This document shows positions 16,028 to 24,373 of a DNA stretch of 53,465 nucleotides, piece after piece. The notes below the pieces were generated by a model. It was not told where the DNA came from. It saw only the letters and a list, made by a program, of their open reading frames with translations, and made no database searches. Source of the DNA: JACVRM01 sp046262315 (lineage in GTDB: Bacteria > Actinomycetota > Thermoleophilia > Gaiellales > Gaiellaceae); contig JBHEMZ010000139.1 of the NCBI GenBank assembly GCA_046262315.1, forward strand, positions 1 through 53,465, in the 5' to 3' direction. The number at the start of each line of letters is the position of its first letter. Position 1 is the first letter of the stretch. Position numbers and translations under genes: made by a program.

Positions 16028-16210
16028 AGGAGGGTTTGGCGGAACGTCGCTCGTCGCTGGGGTGCGATGGTCGTTCCGAGGCAATGGCGCTCGCCGCCTT
16101 GCGGCTCACGTGAGCGCCGATAGTTGCCACTACCGGCGCGACTGAGGACGCGGCCTCGGGGCGAGCAGCGCGTCCCGGCGGCACGGCGCTGCGTTTCGTC
16201 AAGCCCTCCT
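16028..16210. repeat. 183-bp structured repeat, copy 1 (MITE-like)
   Basis: These 183 bases match 50419-50601 without gaps at 172 positions (11 mismatches). The ends form terminal inverted repeats (16 of 19 matching, starting AGGAGGG). Internal hairpins include GGCGCTC/GAGCGCC around GCCGC-CTT-GCGGC, and GCCGATAGT paired with ACTACCGGC. The right end CTCCTA supplies the TAG stop of the minus-strand OsmC gene. No open frame looks coding. Confidence 0.8.
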
Positions 16211-16649
16211 AAACCGCGGCGCCGAGCCTGGCGCGCAGCTCGAGCTCGACGTTTCCCGCGAGCGCCTTCGACACCGGGCAGTTCTCCTTGGCGCCCTCGG
16301 CGGCCGCGCGGAACGCGTCGTCGTCGAGCCCCGGCACGATGCCCTCGACCTCCAGCACGCTACGGGTGATCCCAGTGCCGGGCACGAAGGTGACGGTCGC
16401 GGACGTGCTCAGCCGCTCGGGCGCGCTGCCCTCCTGCGCCAGTGCGTGCGAGAGCGCCATCGAGAAGCACGAAGCATGCGCGGCGGCGATCAGCTCCTCG
16501 GGGCTCGTCCTGCCCGCCGGCTCCTCGGTGCGCGAGGGCCACGACACGCCGAGACCGCCGAAAGCACCGCTGCCGACTCGCTCGATCGTGCCGCTGCCGC
16601 TCATCAGGTCGCCCTGCCACGTCACCTCTGCGCGCCGTTCTGTCGCCAT
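16209..16649 (-). CDS. OsmC-family peroxiredoxin
   Basis: This 146-residue protein is probably an organic-hydroperoxide reductase (OsmC/Ohr superfamily, cytoplasmic). The two redox cysteines are in the usual places: AAAHASCFSMALSHAL and KENCPVSKALAG. The N-terminus (RRAEVTWQGDLMSGSGTIE) and the SPEELIAAAHA helix favour OsmC over Ohr. The ATG at 16649 is preceded by a GAGGG site. The stop codon is formed at the end of the 183-bp repeat. A degenerate lipoprotein gene diverges 14 bp upstream. Confidence 0.88.
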   Translation of the reverse strand: MATERRAEVTWQGDLMSGSGTIERVGSGAFGGLGVSWPSRTEEPAGRTSPEELIAAAHASCFSMALSHALAQEGSAPERLSTSATVTFVPGTGITRSVLEVEGIVPGLDDDAFRAAAEGAKENCPVSKALAGNVELELRARLGAAV

Positions 16650-16663
16650 GTCACCCTCTCGTG

Positions 16664-17813
16664 ATGGATAGATCGCGTCTCGTCGGCCGTACTGTTGCAA
16701 TCGCGGCCCTCTCGGCGACGGCACTCAGCGGCTGCGGGGGCTCGGACCCCAAGGAATGGCGCGGCCCGCGGATCCCGCGCCGCTGGTGCTCCAGCTCTCC
16801 GACCTGCCGCCCGGATACGTACGGGGCGACGACTCGTCCTGCGGCGAGCTCGGGATCGAAGGCGCGTCACAGCCGCTGGCTGCCCTCATCCGCTCGACCC
16901 GGCCGCAGGCCTGCCGGGCGCAGCTGGAACGGCAGTACGGCGACGGCGCACCGCTGGTCGAGAGCGTCGCCGTGACCTTCGCGACGGCCGGCGAGGCGGC
17001 CGAGGGCTTCGAGCGGCATCGCGACCTGCTCGCGTTCCTGACCGGCTCGTTCGCGGCCGCGCGCCCGGTCGAGCCCGCCGTCGAGCTTGGTGACGACACC
17101 GTTGAGCTCGTGGCGCACGACGCGCTCGTCGAGGGAGAGGCGCGGCAGCCCCCGTGGGGCTGGTCTGGCGGTCGGGCGAGACGGTCGCGGCCGTGACCAT
17201 GGGAGGCCTGGTTCCCGAGGAGGCGTCCGCGCGCGAGAGTCCCGCTCGCGCGCGTCCAGCAACGCCGCATCGAACAGCCACTGCCGGCACCGGAGGAGAA
17301 CGACGTGGAGGTTCCGCTAGATGCCCCTGCAATCGACCTGCCGGTTCACTGGCTCGGCGCGTCATTCGCGCCCGGCGGCGGGCTGCCGGAGCTCGAGCTA
17401 ACCGACGCCGCCGTCTTGGAGCGGGCGGCGGGCCCGGGAGCCGCGTGAAGCTGGACTACGCCCCGTCGGGCGGGGCGACTGCCGTCACCCTCGACCTCTG
17501 GGAGCCCGCGGCCTGGGCTCGCTTCCGCGAGACGCAGCTCGGACAGGTGCTCTGGTCTTCGGCCTGCACGAAGGCGACCCCGGTGCGCTCGGACGGCCGG
17601 CGCGCGACCATCTACGCGGGATACGCCTCCGACCCGGGTTCGCCGTGCCCGTCGCGGCCGCCGGACCGCTTCCTCGCCGAGGTGCGGACCGGCGGTTTCG
17701 TAGTCGCCGCGAACATGCCGTACTGCCTCACCTGCACCATGGGACCGCCCGGGCCATACAACTCACGGACGGGCATGGAGGCAGTCGTGCGTGGCCTTCG
17801 CCTGCGCGGCTAG
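16664..17813 (+). pseudogene. Lipoprotein gene broken by about four frameshifts
   Basis: Coding-like segments switch frame repeatedly. They begin with a signal peptide and lipobox MDRSRLVGRTVAIAALSATA then LSGCGG (16664-16745). Next come PLVLQLSDLPPGYVRGDDSSC through VESVAVTFATAGEAAEGFERH (to ~17130), GLVWRSGETVAAVTMGGLVPEE (~17155-17230), LARVQQRRIEQPLPAPEEND through LPELELTDAAVLERAAG (~17245-17445) and finally KLDYAPSGGATAVTLDLWEP to the TAG at 17811. Read together they make one ~380-residue lipoprotein of unknown function. The final stop overlaps the DUF1385 stop (CTAG). Decay or a locally poor assembly are both possible. Confidence 0.6.
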
Positions 17814-18724
17814 GCCATGACTTCGATGCGGCGCTCGTCCGGCGAGAGCCGCCCCTCGAGCTTCAGCACTTCCCTCAGCGCGCGAATCGACACCTCGATC
17901 TGCTCGAGTGTCGGCTCGCGTGTGGTCAGGCGCTGGAGCCACAGGCCCGGAGCGAGCACGGTCATCAGCGCGCGGTTCCCGGTGTGCTTGCTGGCGAAGC
18001 GGATCAGCTCGTAGGCGATGCCCGCGATCACGGGCAGGAGCAGGATGCGGCTCGCCACGAGCCAGTACCAGTCCGGGCGGCCCAGAAACGCGAACACGAA
18101 GACCGCGACCACCATCACCCAGAGCAAGAACGCGGTTCCACAGCGAGGATGGATGAGGCTGAAGCGCTGGACGCGCTCCGGCTCGAGCTCCTCGCCGGCC
18201 TCGTAGGCGTTGATCGCCTTGTGCTCGGCGGCGTGGTACTGGAAGACGCGCCGTAGGTCGGGGAGCAGTGAGATCAGCCCGAGGTAGGCGATGAAGAGCG
18301 CGACCCGGATGACACCCTCGACGATCACGAACCAGCCGGTCGTGTCGATCGGCAGCCAGCTCGTGATGAGCGCCGGCGTGACCTTGAAGAGCGCAATTGC
18401 GAACCCGATTGCGACGGCAAACGCCAACAGCATCTGGGTGCGCGAGAGCTCGGCGCCCGGCTCGCCCTCTTCGCCCTCCTCGCGCGCAGCCACGTTTGCC
18501 GAGATGGCGAGCGCCCGGAACCCGATGGCGAGCGACTCGCCGAGCGCGACCACGCCGCGCACGATCGGCAAGCGGAAGAAGACGTGGCGCTTCATGACCG
18601 AGTTGATCGAGCGGCAGACCTGCTCGATCTCGCCGGTCGGTGTCCGCACGGCGACGGCCCAGTTCGACGGGCCGCGCATCATCACGCCCTCGAGGACGGC
18701 CTGCCCTCCGATTGGCTGCGACAT
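17810..18724 (-). CDS. DUF1385 (YqhQ-like) membrane protein
   Basis: This 304-residue protein belongs to the conserved DUF1385 family of unknown function. It begins with the hallmark IGGQAVLEGVMMRGPSNWAVAVR and contains FQYHAAEHKAINAYEAGEEL and RFSLIHPRCGTAFLLWVM. Four to five membrane segments are visible in the second half of the protein. It lies 7 bp after rpmE in the same orientation; the rpmE-DUF1385 pair near prfA is a recurrent Gram-positive arrangement. Confidence 0.9.
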   Translation of the reverse strand: MSQPIGGQAVLEGVMMRGPSNWAVAVRTPTGEIEQVCRSINSVMKRHVFFRLPIVRGVVALGESLAIGFRALAISANVAAREEGEEGEPGAELSRTQMLLAFAVAIGFAIALFKVTPALITSWLPIDTTGWFVIVEGVIRVALFIAYLGLISLLPDLRRVFQYHAAEHKAINAYEAGEELEPERVQRFSLIHPRCGTAFLLWVMVVAVFVFAFLGRPDWYWLVASRILLLPVIAGIAYELIRFASKHTGNRALMTVLAPGLWLQRLTTREPTLEQIEVSIRALREVLKLEGRLSPDERRIEVMA

Positions 18725-18731
18725 TTAGGGA

Positions 18732-18950
18732 CTAGCCGCGGCGCGCCTGGCCGGCGCGCTCAAGCCTGCGCTGGAAGCGCTCCACGCGGCCGCCGGAGTC
18801 GAGCAGCTTCTGCTTGCCCGTGTAGAACGGGTGGCAGGCCGAGCAGATCTCGACGTGCAGCTCGGGCTTGGTCGAGCGCGTCTCGAACGTGTTCCCGCAG
18901 GAGCACGTCACCGTCGTAAGCACGTAGTCCGGATGGATTTCGGCCTTCAT
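18732..18950 (-). CDS. rpmE: 50S ribosomal protein L31 (zinc-binding form)
   Basis: This 72-residue protein has MKAEIHPDYVLTTVTCSCGN then ETRSTKPELHVEICSACHPFYTGKQK. The CSC and CSAC cysteines mark the zinc-binding (C+) type, whose non-zinc paralogue is usually induced when zinc is scarce; no paralogue is in the window. The ATG overlaps the stop of the dehydratase gene (ATGA). TATCCT at 18960-18965 could give it its own promoter. The last codons form a hairpin (GCGCGCC/GGCGCGC). Confidence 0.96.
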   Translation of the reverse strand: MKAEIHPDYVLTTVTCSCGNTFETRSTKPELHVEICSACHPFYTGKQKLLDSGGRVERFQRRLERAGQARRG

Positions 18951-19909
18951 CGCTCAGCCAGGATACCAGAGGCTGTCTGGGGTACCACGTTGCCCCCCGA
19001 GACAATGGCAACGACGGTTTGGCCCGGCTCGAGGGGAACTTTCCCGGCGAGGAGAGCCGCCGTAGCGACCGCTCCGGCCGGCTCGCAGGCGAGCTTCGCG
19101 CGCCCGTAGAGGAAGCGGAAGCCGGCCCCGATCTCCCGCTCCGAGACGAGCACGACGCCGTCCAGCAGCTTGTGGCAGACGGCGAGGCATGTCTCGCCCG
19201 CGAACGGCGCGCTCAAGCCGTCCGCAACCGAGCGCGGCGCCACGGGAACCGGGCGTCCGGCGGCGAGCGCTGAGTGCATGGCGGTCGAGCCCTCGGGTTC
19301 CACGCCGACCACACGCGCGGTCGGGACGAGGCCCTTCACGGCGGTTGCGACGCCCGAGATCAGCCCTCCGCCTCCGACCGGCACGACGACGACGTCGACC
19401 TCGGGCACGTCCTCTGCGATCTCCAGGCCGACCGTGCCTGCGCCCGCGATCGTGCGCGGGTGATCGAACGGATGGACGAGCGTGCGGCCGCTGCGCTCGC
19501 GCAGCTCGGCGAGTCGCTCGAACGCCTGAGCCGGGTCGCCGGCCTCGAGGTCGACCTGTGCGCCGTATGCGCGAGTCGCTTCGACCTTGGACTGACTTGC
19601 CCCGCGCCACATGACGACGAGCGCATCGACGTCTTCGCCCGCCGCCCCGTAGGCAAGCGCCTGCGCGTGGTTGCCCGCGGAGATGGTGATCACCCCCGCC
19701 CGCCGCTCGTCGGGAGTCAGCGCCGCGAGGTTGGTGAGCACGCCGCGCGGCTTGAACGAGCCGGTGCGCTGGAAGAGCTCGGCCTTGAGGCGCACGTCGG
19801 CGCCGGCCAGCTCGGAGAGGGTCGCCGAGGTGAACGTCGGCGTGCGATGGAGCCGGCCGGCGATCGCCTCGCGCGCGCGGCGGACGTCGTCGAGCGAAAC
19901 GGGTGCCAC
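18947..19909 (-). CDS. Threonine/serine dehydratase-like PLP enzyme
   Basis: This 320-residue fold-type II PLP enzyme is most like catabolic threonine dehydratase or serine racemase. The PLP lysine is in the SFKPRG motif (res ~50-55), SAGNHAQALAYGA binds the substrate carboxylate, and VPVGGGGLISG forms the phosphate loop. SGGNVV near the end closes the pyridine site. There is no C-terminal ACT domain, so it is not the allosteric biosynthetic type. It starts at a GTG and is translationally coupled to rpmE. Confidence 0.85.
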   Translation of the reverse strand: MAPVSLDDVRRAREAIAGRLHRTPTFTSATLSELAGADVRLKAELFQRTGSFKPRGVLTNLAALTPDERRAGVITISAGNHAQALAYGAAGEDVDALVVMWRGASQSKVEATRAYGAQVDLEAGDPAQAFERLAELRERSGRTLVHPFDHPRTIAGAGTVGLEIAEDVPEVDVVVVPVGGGGLISGVATAVKGLVPTARVVGVEPEGSTAMHSALAAGRPVPVAPRSVADGLSAPFAGETCLAVCHKLLDGVVLVSEREIGAGFRFLYGRAKLACEPAGAVATAALLAGKVPLEPGQTVVAIVSGGNVVPQTASGILAER

Positions 19910-19932
19910 CGCGCGAATCGTACGCCGGGTCC

Positions 19933-19970
19933 GGCCATGTCCCGCCGGGACATCTTGCAGGGACTGTCCC
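19933..19970 (-). repeat. 38-bp dispersed repeat, copy B
   Basis: Inverted relative of 839-876 with 30 of 38 identical positions. On the minus strand it begins GGGACAGTCCC and ends GGACATGGCC. It lies in the 183-bp gap between the dehydratase gene and the DUF4389 gene, upstream of both. Apart from it and the -10 at 20081 I see nothing in the gap. Confidence 0.5.
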
Positions 19971-20080
19971 TAAAAAGTGACTGATGCGGACATCGTCTTT
20001 GCCACAGAGGTGTGACGTTTCTTCGCAGCAGGCCGCGGCTCAGGGCGCGCGCCGAGGGAGGAGTCAGGTCCCGGGCCACC

Positions 20081-20086
20081 TAAAGT
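20081..20086 (+). promoter_or_regulatory. -10 box of the DUF4389 gene (leaderless geometry)
   Basis: TAAAGT, then six bases, then the GTG start at 20093. This matches the TANNNT spacing seen at several genes in the window. Confidence 0.5.
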
Positions 20087-20092
20087 CCGGTC

Positions 20093-21307
20093 GTGGAGAC
20101 TGCGGGCCACCCCGTCCGGCTCGTCGTGCGCGATGACCTGCGCCGCTCGCGTCTGACGGTCCTCCTGCGCCTCGTGCTGGCGCTGCCGCACCTCGTGTGG
20201 CTGTCCCTGTGGAGCATCTCCGTCCTGCTCGCGGCGCTGGCAAGCTCGGTCGCAGTCGTCGCCACGGGACGCACGCCGGACGGACTCCGTCGCTTCCTCA
20301 GCGCCTTCGTCCGCTACGCGACCCACGTGAACGCGTACCTGTTCCTCGCTGCGAATCGGTTCCCCGGCTTCTTCGGCAGGCCCGGCTACGCGGTGGACGT
20401 CGAATTGAGCCCGCCGGGCAAGCAGAGTCGCTTGAGCGCAGCCCTGCGACTCTTCCTCGGGCTGCCCGCGCTCGCGATCGCTGCCCTCCTCGGCGCCGCG
20501 ACCGGGCAGTCGGCCGGCGGTCTGATCGTGCTCGCGGCGTTTCTCGGATGGTTCGTCGCCCTTGCGCTCGGACGGATGCCGCTCGGGTTGCGCGACCTCG
20601 TCGTGTACGCGATCGGCTACGCAGCCCAGACGCTCGCGTACCTGCTCCTCCTCACGCCGCGGTATCCCGACAGCCATCCCGACCGTCTCCTGCCCGACGC
20701 CGAGGCGCCGCGCCACCCGGTCCGCCTGCGCGTTGAGGACGGGCTGCGCCGGTCCCGGCTGGCCGTGCTCTTCCGGCCGCTGCTCGTCTTCCCCCACCTC
20801 GCGTGGCTGTGGCTCTGGAGCCTGCCCGCAGCGGCCGCGCTGCTCCTCGCCTGGCTCTGGACACTCGCGGCCGGCTGCTCGCCACGCTCACTGCACCGCT
20901 TCCTCGCCGCATACGTGCGCTGCTGGAGCCACGTGGCGTCGTTCCTCTTCCTGGTCGGCGGCCCGTTCCCCGGCTTTGCGGGACGCCAGGGCAGCTATCC
21001 CGTGGAGATCGAGATCGACCCGCCTGCGCGGCAGCGGCGCCTCGTGACGCTCTTCCGCCTGCCGCTCATCCTGCCGGCGCTGCTCATCGCGGGCGGTCTC
21101 TCGGGCGTGGTCGTCGTCGTGGGGGTCTTCGGCTGGTTCGCCGCGCTCGCGACGGGACGCATGCCGGCGGGCCTGCGCTCACTCGGCGCCGCCGCGATCC
21201 GCTACCTGACGCAGACCCACGCGTACGGGTCGCTCCTCACCGACCGCTACCCGCATGCGACGCCCACCATCCGCACGGCGCGCACTTGCACCCCGGAGGC
21301 TCCGTGA
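20093..21307 (+). CDS. Duplicated DUF4389 membrane protein
   Basis: This 404-residue protein is made of two similar halves, each with DUF4389-type sequence. HPVRLVVRDDLRRSRLTVLLRL recurs as HPVRLRVEDGLRRSRLAVLFRP, and YAVDVELSPPGKQSRLSA recurs as YPVEIEIDPPARQRRLVT. Each half has several membrane segments and ends near LGRMPLGLRDL / TGRMPAGLRSL. The function of DUF4389 proteins is unknown. The stop overlaps the GTG of the M48 peptidase gene by 4 bp, so the two are coupled and may act together in the membrane. Confidence 0.75.
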   Translation: METAGHPVRLVVRDDLRRSRLTVLLRLVLALPHLVWLSLWSISVLLAALASSVAVVATGRTPDGLRRFLSAFVRYATHVNAYLFLAANRFPGFFGRPGYAVDVELSPPGKQSRLSAALRLFLGLPALAIAALLGAATGQSAGGLIVLAAFLGWFVALALGRMPLGLRDLVVYAIGYAAQTLAYLLLLTPRYPDSHPDRLLPDAEAPRHPVRLRVEDGLRRSRLAVLFRPLLVFPHLAWLWLWSLPAAAALLLAWLWTLAAGCSPRSLHRFLAAYVRCWSHVASFLFLVGGPFPGFAGRQGSYPVEIEIDPPARQRRLVTLFRLPLILPALLIAGGLSGVVVVVGVFGWFAALATGRMPAGLRSLGAAAIRYLTQTHAYGSLLTDRYPHATPTIRTARTCTPEAP

Positions 21308-22662
21308 GCCGGCGTACCGCGCTGCGCCTCGCCCTCTTCGCCGTGCTCGCAGCCGCGTGGATCGTCGCGGCCGGGCTGCTCTGGCGCGCGACGCGCGTAC
21401 CCGCCGACCTGAGACTCGGCGACGTCGACGTCCGCGGCCTCTTCTCGCGCGACGACCTGCGGCGCGCCGAGCGCTACGAGCGGTTCTTGCGCTGGGAGCT
21501 CGTCCTGTCGCAGCTCGCGCTCCTGGCGGCCCTCGGGCTCTGGGCCTGGCGGGGGCCGCGCCACGTGCGCGACTCGTCCGCCGGGCGGCTCGGCAGCGGC
21601 ATGTTCCTCGGCATGCTCGGCCTCGCCGTTGCCTGGCTCTCGCAATTGCCGTTCACCGTCATCGACGTCTGGTGGAACCGCCGCTACGGCTTGTTGCGGA
21701 TGGGCTACCTGGAAGCGCTCTTGGAGAACTCGCTTGCGCTCGGCGCGGAGTTCCTCGGCATCTGCCTGACACTGCTGATCGTGATGGGGCTCGCCGCCGT
21801 CTTCGCCCGCCGCTGGTGGATCCCCGCCACACCCGTGTTCGCCGCGCTCGCAACACTCTTCGTCTTTCTCTACCCGTACCTCGGCGACACGCAGCGGTTG
21901 AGCGACGCGGAGCTGCGCGCCGACGCCAAAGCGATGGCGCGCGAGCAGGGGCTCGGCGAGGTGCGGGTGGACGTGGAGGAGGTGTCCGAGCAAACGACCG
22001 CGCCAAACGCCCAGGCAGCGGGGCTAGGGCCGAGCAAGCGGATCATCCTCTGGGACACGCTCCTCGACGGTCGCTTCCGAGACGACGAGGTGCGCGCCGT
22101 GGTGGCGCACGAGCTGAGCCACCACTCGCGGCAGCATCTGCCGAAGTCGCTGGGCTGGTACCTCCTGCTCGCCTTTCCGGGCACGTACCTGATTGCCGTC
22201 GCGACACGGCGGCGCGGTGGCATGAGGAATCCCTCCGCGGTGCCGCTGTCCCTGCTCGTCGTGACGGTGCTCAGCCTCGCCTCGCTCCCGCTCGAGAGCG
22301 GCATCTCGCGGCATATGGAGGAGGAGGCCGACTGGGTCGCGCTCGAGACGACCGAGGACCCGGCGGCAGCCGAGAGACTGTTCCGCCGCTTCACCAGCGA
22401 GGTGCTCGAGGAGCCCGATCCGCCCGAGTGGTCGACGCTGCTCTTCGCCTCGCACCCCACGGTCGCGAAGCGCATCGCAATGGCCCGCGCCTGGCGCGAG
22501 CGGCACGCCCGCAGTCAGGTGAGTCGGTACTCGGGCCCCGAGCCGCCCTCGGGTGGCGTCAGGCGACCGCCCTTCGCGGTGATCGCCCCGCACTGCACGC
22601 AGTTCGAGGGCGTGATCTCGACGGAGACGAGCCCGTCGCCGTCTGCCGACCCGACCTCGTAG
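21304..22662 (+). CDS. M48-family membrane zinc metallopeptidase (Ste24/HtpX-like)
   Basis: This 452-residue integral membrane protease is CAAX-protease-1 (Ste24)-like in layout, with about seven membrane segments. The zinc site is intact: HELSHH (HExxH, near 22100) and a downstream EEEADWVALE. The KRIILWDTLLDGRF segment before it and SHPTVAKRIAMARAW after it are typical. The GTG start overlaps the upstream stop. The final ~48 residues are antisense to the ETF-QO C-terminus (148-bp overlap), so the original stop has probably been lost. Confidence 0.85.
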   Translation: MSRRTALRLALFAVLAAAWIVAAGLLWRATRVPADLRLGDVDVRGLFSRDDLRRAERYERFLRWELVLSQLALLAALGLWAWRGPRHVRDSSAGRLGSGMFLGMLGLAVAWLSQLPFTVIDVWWNRRYGLLRMGYLEALLENSLALGAEFLGICLTLLIVMGLAAVFARRWWIPATPVFAALATLFVFLYPYLGDTQRLSDAELRADAKAMAREQGLGEVRVDVEEVSEQTTAPNAQAAGLGPSKRIILWDTLLDGRFRDDEVRAVVAHELSHHSRQHLPKSLGWYLLLAFPGTYLIAVATRRRGGMRNPSAVPLSLLVVTVLSLASLPLESGISRHMEEEADWVALETTEDPAAAERLFRRFTSEVLEEPDPPEWSTLLFASHPTVAKRIAMARAWRERHARSQVSRYSGPEPPSGGVRRPPFAVIAPHCTQFEGVISTETSPSPSADPTS

Positions 22663-24218
22663 ACCTGCGCGGGGCACATGCGCTCCCACAGCTCCGCAAG
22701 CTCACGCGGAACCTGGCGCTCCACGCGGATGTGGTTCGGCTGGTCGTCGCGCGTGCGGTTGCCCGACGCGTACACCGACGAGAGCTTGTCGAAGGTGAGG
22801 CGACCGTCCGGCTGCGGGTAACGCGAGGCGCGTCCCGTGCGGATGAGCTCGAGGTCGGCGTCTCGTTCGAGGGTCGCGTCACGCGGCGGGAACCGCCCGA
22901 AGGACATGGTCGCGGCGCCCGCGGTCATCCCGCCGAGCCAGAACCCGTGCGCGAACGCGGGCCGCATGTTCCGCACCACCCTCAGCTCCTTCCAGACGAA
23001 GCTGTCGCGCAACGACTCGTCGTAGCGAGCGAGCGCGCCGGGGCGCCACGCCGTCTCGCCGGGCTGGAGCGCCGCAAAGGCCGCCTCGGCCGCGAGCCGA
23101 CCCGACTCGACCGCGTAGTGGACGCCCTTGAGGGCCGGAACGTTGACGAGGCCGGCGCCGTCACCACAGATCATCAGCCCGGGCGCGTGCAGCTCCCGGG
23201 GCACGGCGAGGAGCCCGCCCTCCGGGATCGTTTTCGCGCCCCAGGCGATCCGCTCGCCGCCCTCGAGAATGCGCCGCACGACACGATGCGTCTTCAGCTC
23301 CTGGAGCAGGTCGTGCGCCGAGAGCTGGCTGTCGCGGTAGTCGAGCCCGACGACGATGCCCACGGTGACCATGTCATCGCCCATCGGGTAGATGAACGAG
23401 CCCCCGAACTCGCGGTATTTCCTCCCGTTGCGGAGCGGCCAGCCCATCGTGTGGACGACGCGGCCGAGCGGCCTGGCGACACGCCACACCTCTTTCACGC
23501 CGAGCGCCCACACCTGCGGGTTCTCGCCGTGCAGGCCGAAGTGGTCGAGCGCGACGCCCGTCAGGTGGCCCTGCGTGCCCTCGCAGAGCACGGTCACGCG
23601 CGCGACGATGTCCGAACCCGGCTCGTAGTTTCCGAGCGGCTCGCCCTCGCGCCCCTGGCCGCGGTCGCCCGTGCGCACGCCGACGGCGCGGCCGCCCGAG
23701 ACGAGAAGCTTGTGCGCGGCCGTCTCCGGCAGGATCGTGGCGCCCGCCTCCTCGGCCCGCTCGCCCAGCCAGCGGCCGAGCTGCGCTAGCGAGGCCACGT
23801 AGTTGCCGTGGTTGCGCATCGTGGGCGGGGTCGGAATCCGGAGTGAGCCACGCGGCGTGAGGTAGAGGACGGCCTCGTCGTGCACCGGTCCGAGGAACGG
23901 CATCTCGTCGGTACGCACCCGGCCGCCGAAGAGCCGTCGGAGCGCCCGCGGGTTGACTACGGCGCCGGACAACAGATGCGAGCCCGGCTGCTTGCCCTTC
24001 TCGAGCACCGCGACGGGTACGTCCCCGAGTCGCTCGGCTGTCTCGGGCGACTCCTCGAGCAGCTGACCGAGACGGATGGCGCACGCGAGCCCGGCCGGGC
24101 CGGCGCCGACGATCAGGACGCCGACCTCGATTCGCTCGTCCGCGGGATCCGACGGGGCGGCGACGAACTCGCTCGCCGAGAAGGGCGGCGGAAAATCGGC
24201 GGGCCTAACGGGGCTCAT
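22515..24218 (-). CDS. Electron transfer flavoprotein-quinone oxidoreductase (ETF-QO)
   Basis: This 567-residue peripheral membrane enzyme oxidises reduced ETF and passes electrons to the quinone pool. VLIVGAGPAGLACAIRLGQL binds FAD; GSHLLSGAVVNPRAL, CEGTQGHLTG and GDGAGLVNVPALKGVHYAVESGRLAA are family blocks. The C-terminal Fe-S domain has MCPAQVYE and NCVQCGAI. In well-known ETF-QOs the latter reads NCVHCKTCD, so only three of the four cluster cysteines are found (Ile at the fourth place). It lies downstream of etfA in the same direction. Confidence 0.88.
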   Translation of the reverse strand: MSPVRPADFPPPFSASEFVAAPSDPADERIEVGVLIVGAGPAGLACAIRLGQLLEESPETAERLGDVPVAVLEKGKQPGSHLLSGAVVNPRALRRLFGGRVRTDEMPFLGPVHDEAVLYLTPRGSLRIPTPPTMRNHGNYVASLAQLGRWLGERAEEAGATILPETAAHKLLVSGGRAVGVRTGDRGQGREGEPLGNYEPGSDIVARVTVLCEGTQGHLTGVALDHFGLHGENPQVWALGVKEVWRVARPLGRVVHTMGWPLRNGRKYREFGGSFIYPMGDDMVTVGIVVGLDYRDSQLSAHDLLQELKTHRVVRRILEGGERIAWGAKTIPEGGLLAVPRELHAPGLMICGDGAGLVNVPALKGVHYAVESGRLAAEAAFAALQPGETAWRPGALARYDESLRDSFVWKELRVVRNMRPAFAHGFWLGGMTAGAATMSFGRFPPRDATLERDADLELIRTGRASRYPQPDGRLTFDKLSSVYASGNRTRDDQPNHIRVERQVPRELAELWERMCPAQVYEVGSADGDGLVSVEITPSNCVQCGAITAKGGRLTPPEGGSGPEYRLT

Positions 24219-24221
24219 TTC

Positions 24222-24373
24222 AGGATGAAGACCCGCCGCCGGACTGGGATGAACCGTCTGAGGCAGGGACGCAGAGAGCGGTCGTAGCCGCAGGATACGC
24301 GCGCGACCGAGGACGCGGCATCGGTCGGTTCAGCACGGTTCGGCGGCTCAGTGCTTCGTCTCGAGGAATCCTT
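24222..24373 (-). repeat. Diverged relative of the 183-bp structured repeat, between etfA and ETF-QO
   Basis: The gap between the etfA stop and the ETF-QO ATG shares blocks in the same order with the 183-bp repeats: CTGGGRTG, GAGGCARGGMCGC-like, GACYGAGGACGCGGCMTCGG (18 of 20) and GCTTCGTC near the right end. CGACCGA/TCGGTCG makes a perfect 7-bp stem here. As in the other copies, the right end (TCCTTA) contains the stop of the minus-strand gene. It would form the leader just before ETF-QO. Homology is by eye. Confidence 0.4.

Noticed and set aside
16028..16210. Known riboswitch (cobalamin, glycine, SAM) for the structured repeat
   Set aside because: None of the conserved boxes of those riboswitches is present, and the element lies at 3' ends of convergent genes rather than before starts in the two good copies.
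20803..21303. 5' extension of the M48 peptidase frame
   Set aside because: Overlaps the DUF4389 gene in another frame; the GTG at 21304 with a 4-bp stop overlap opens directly into the first membrane segment.
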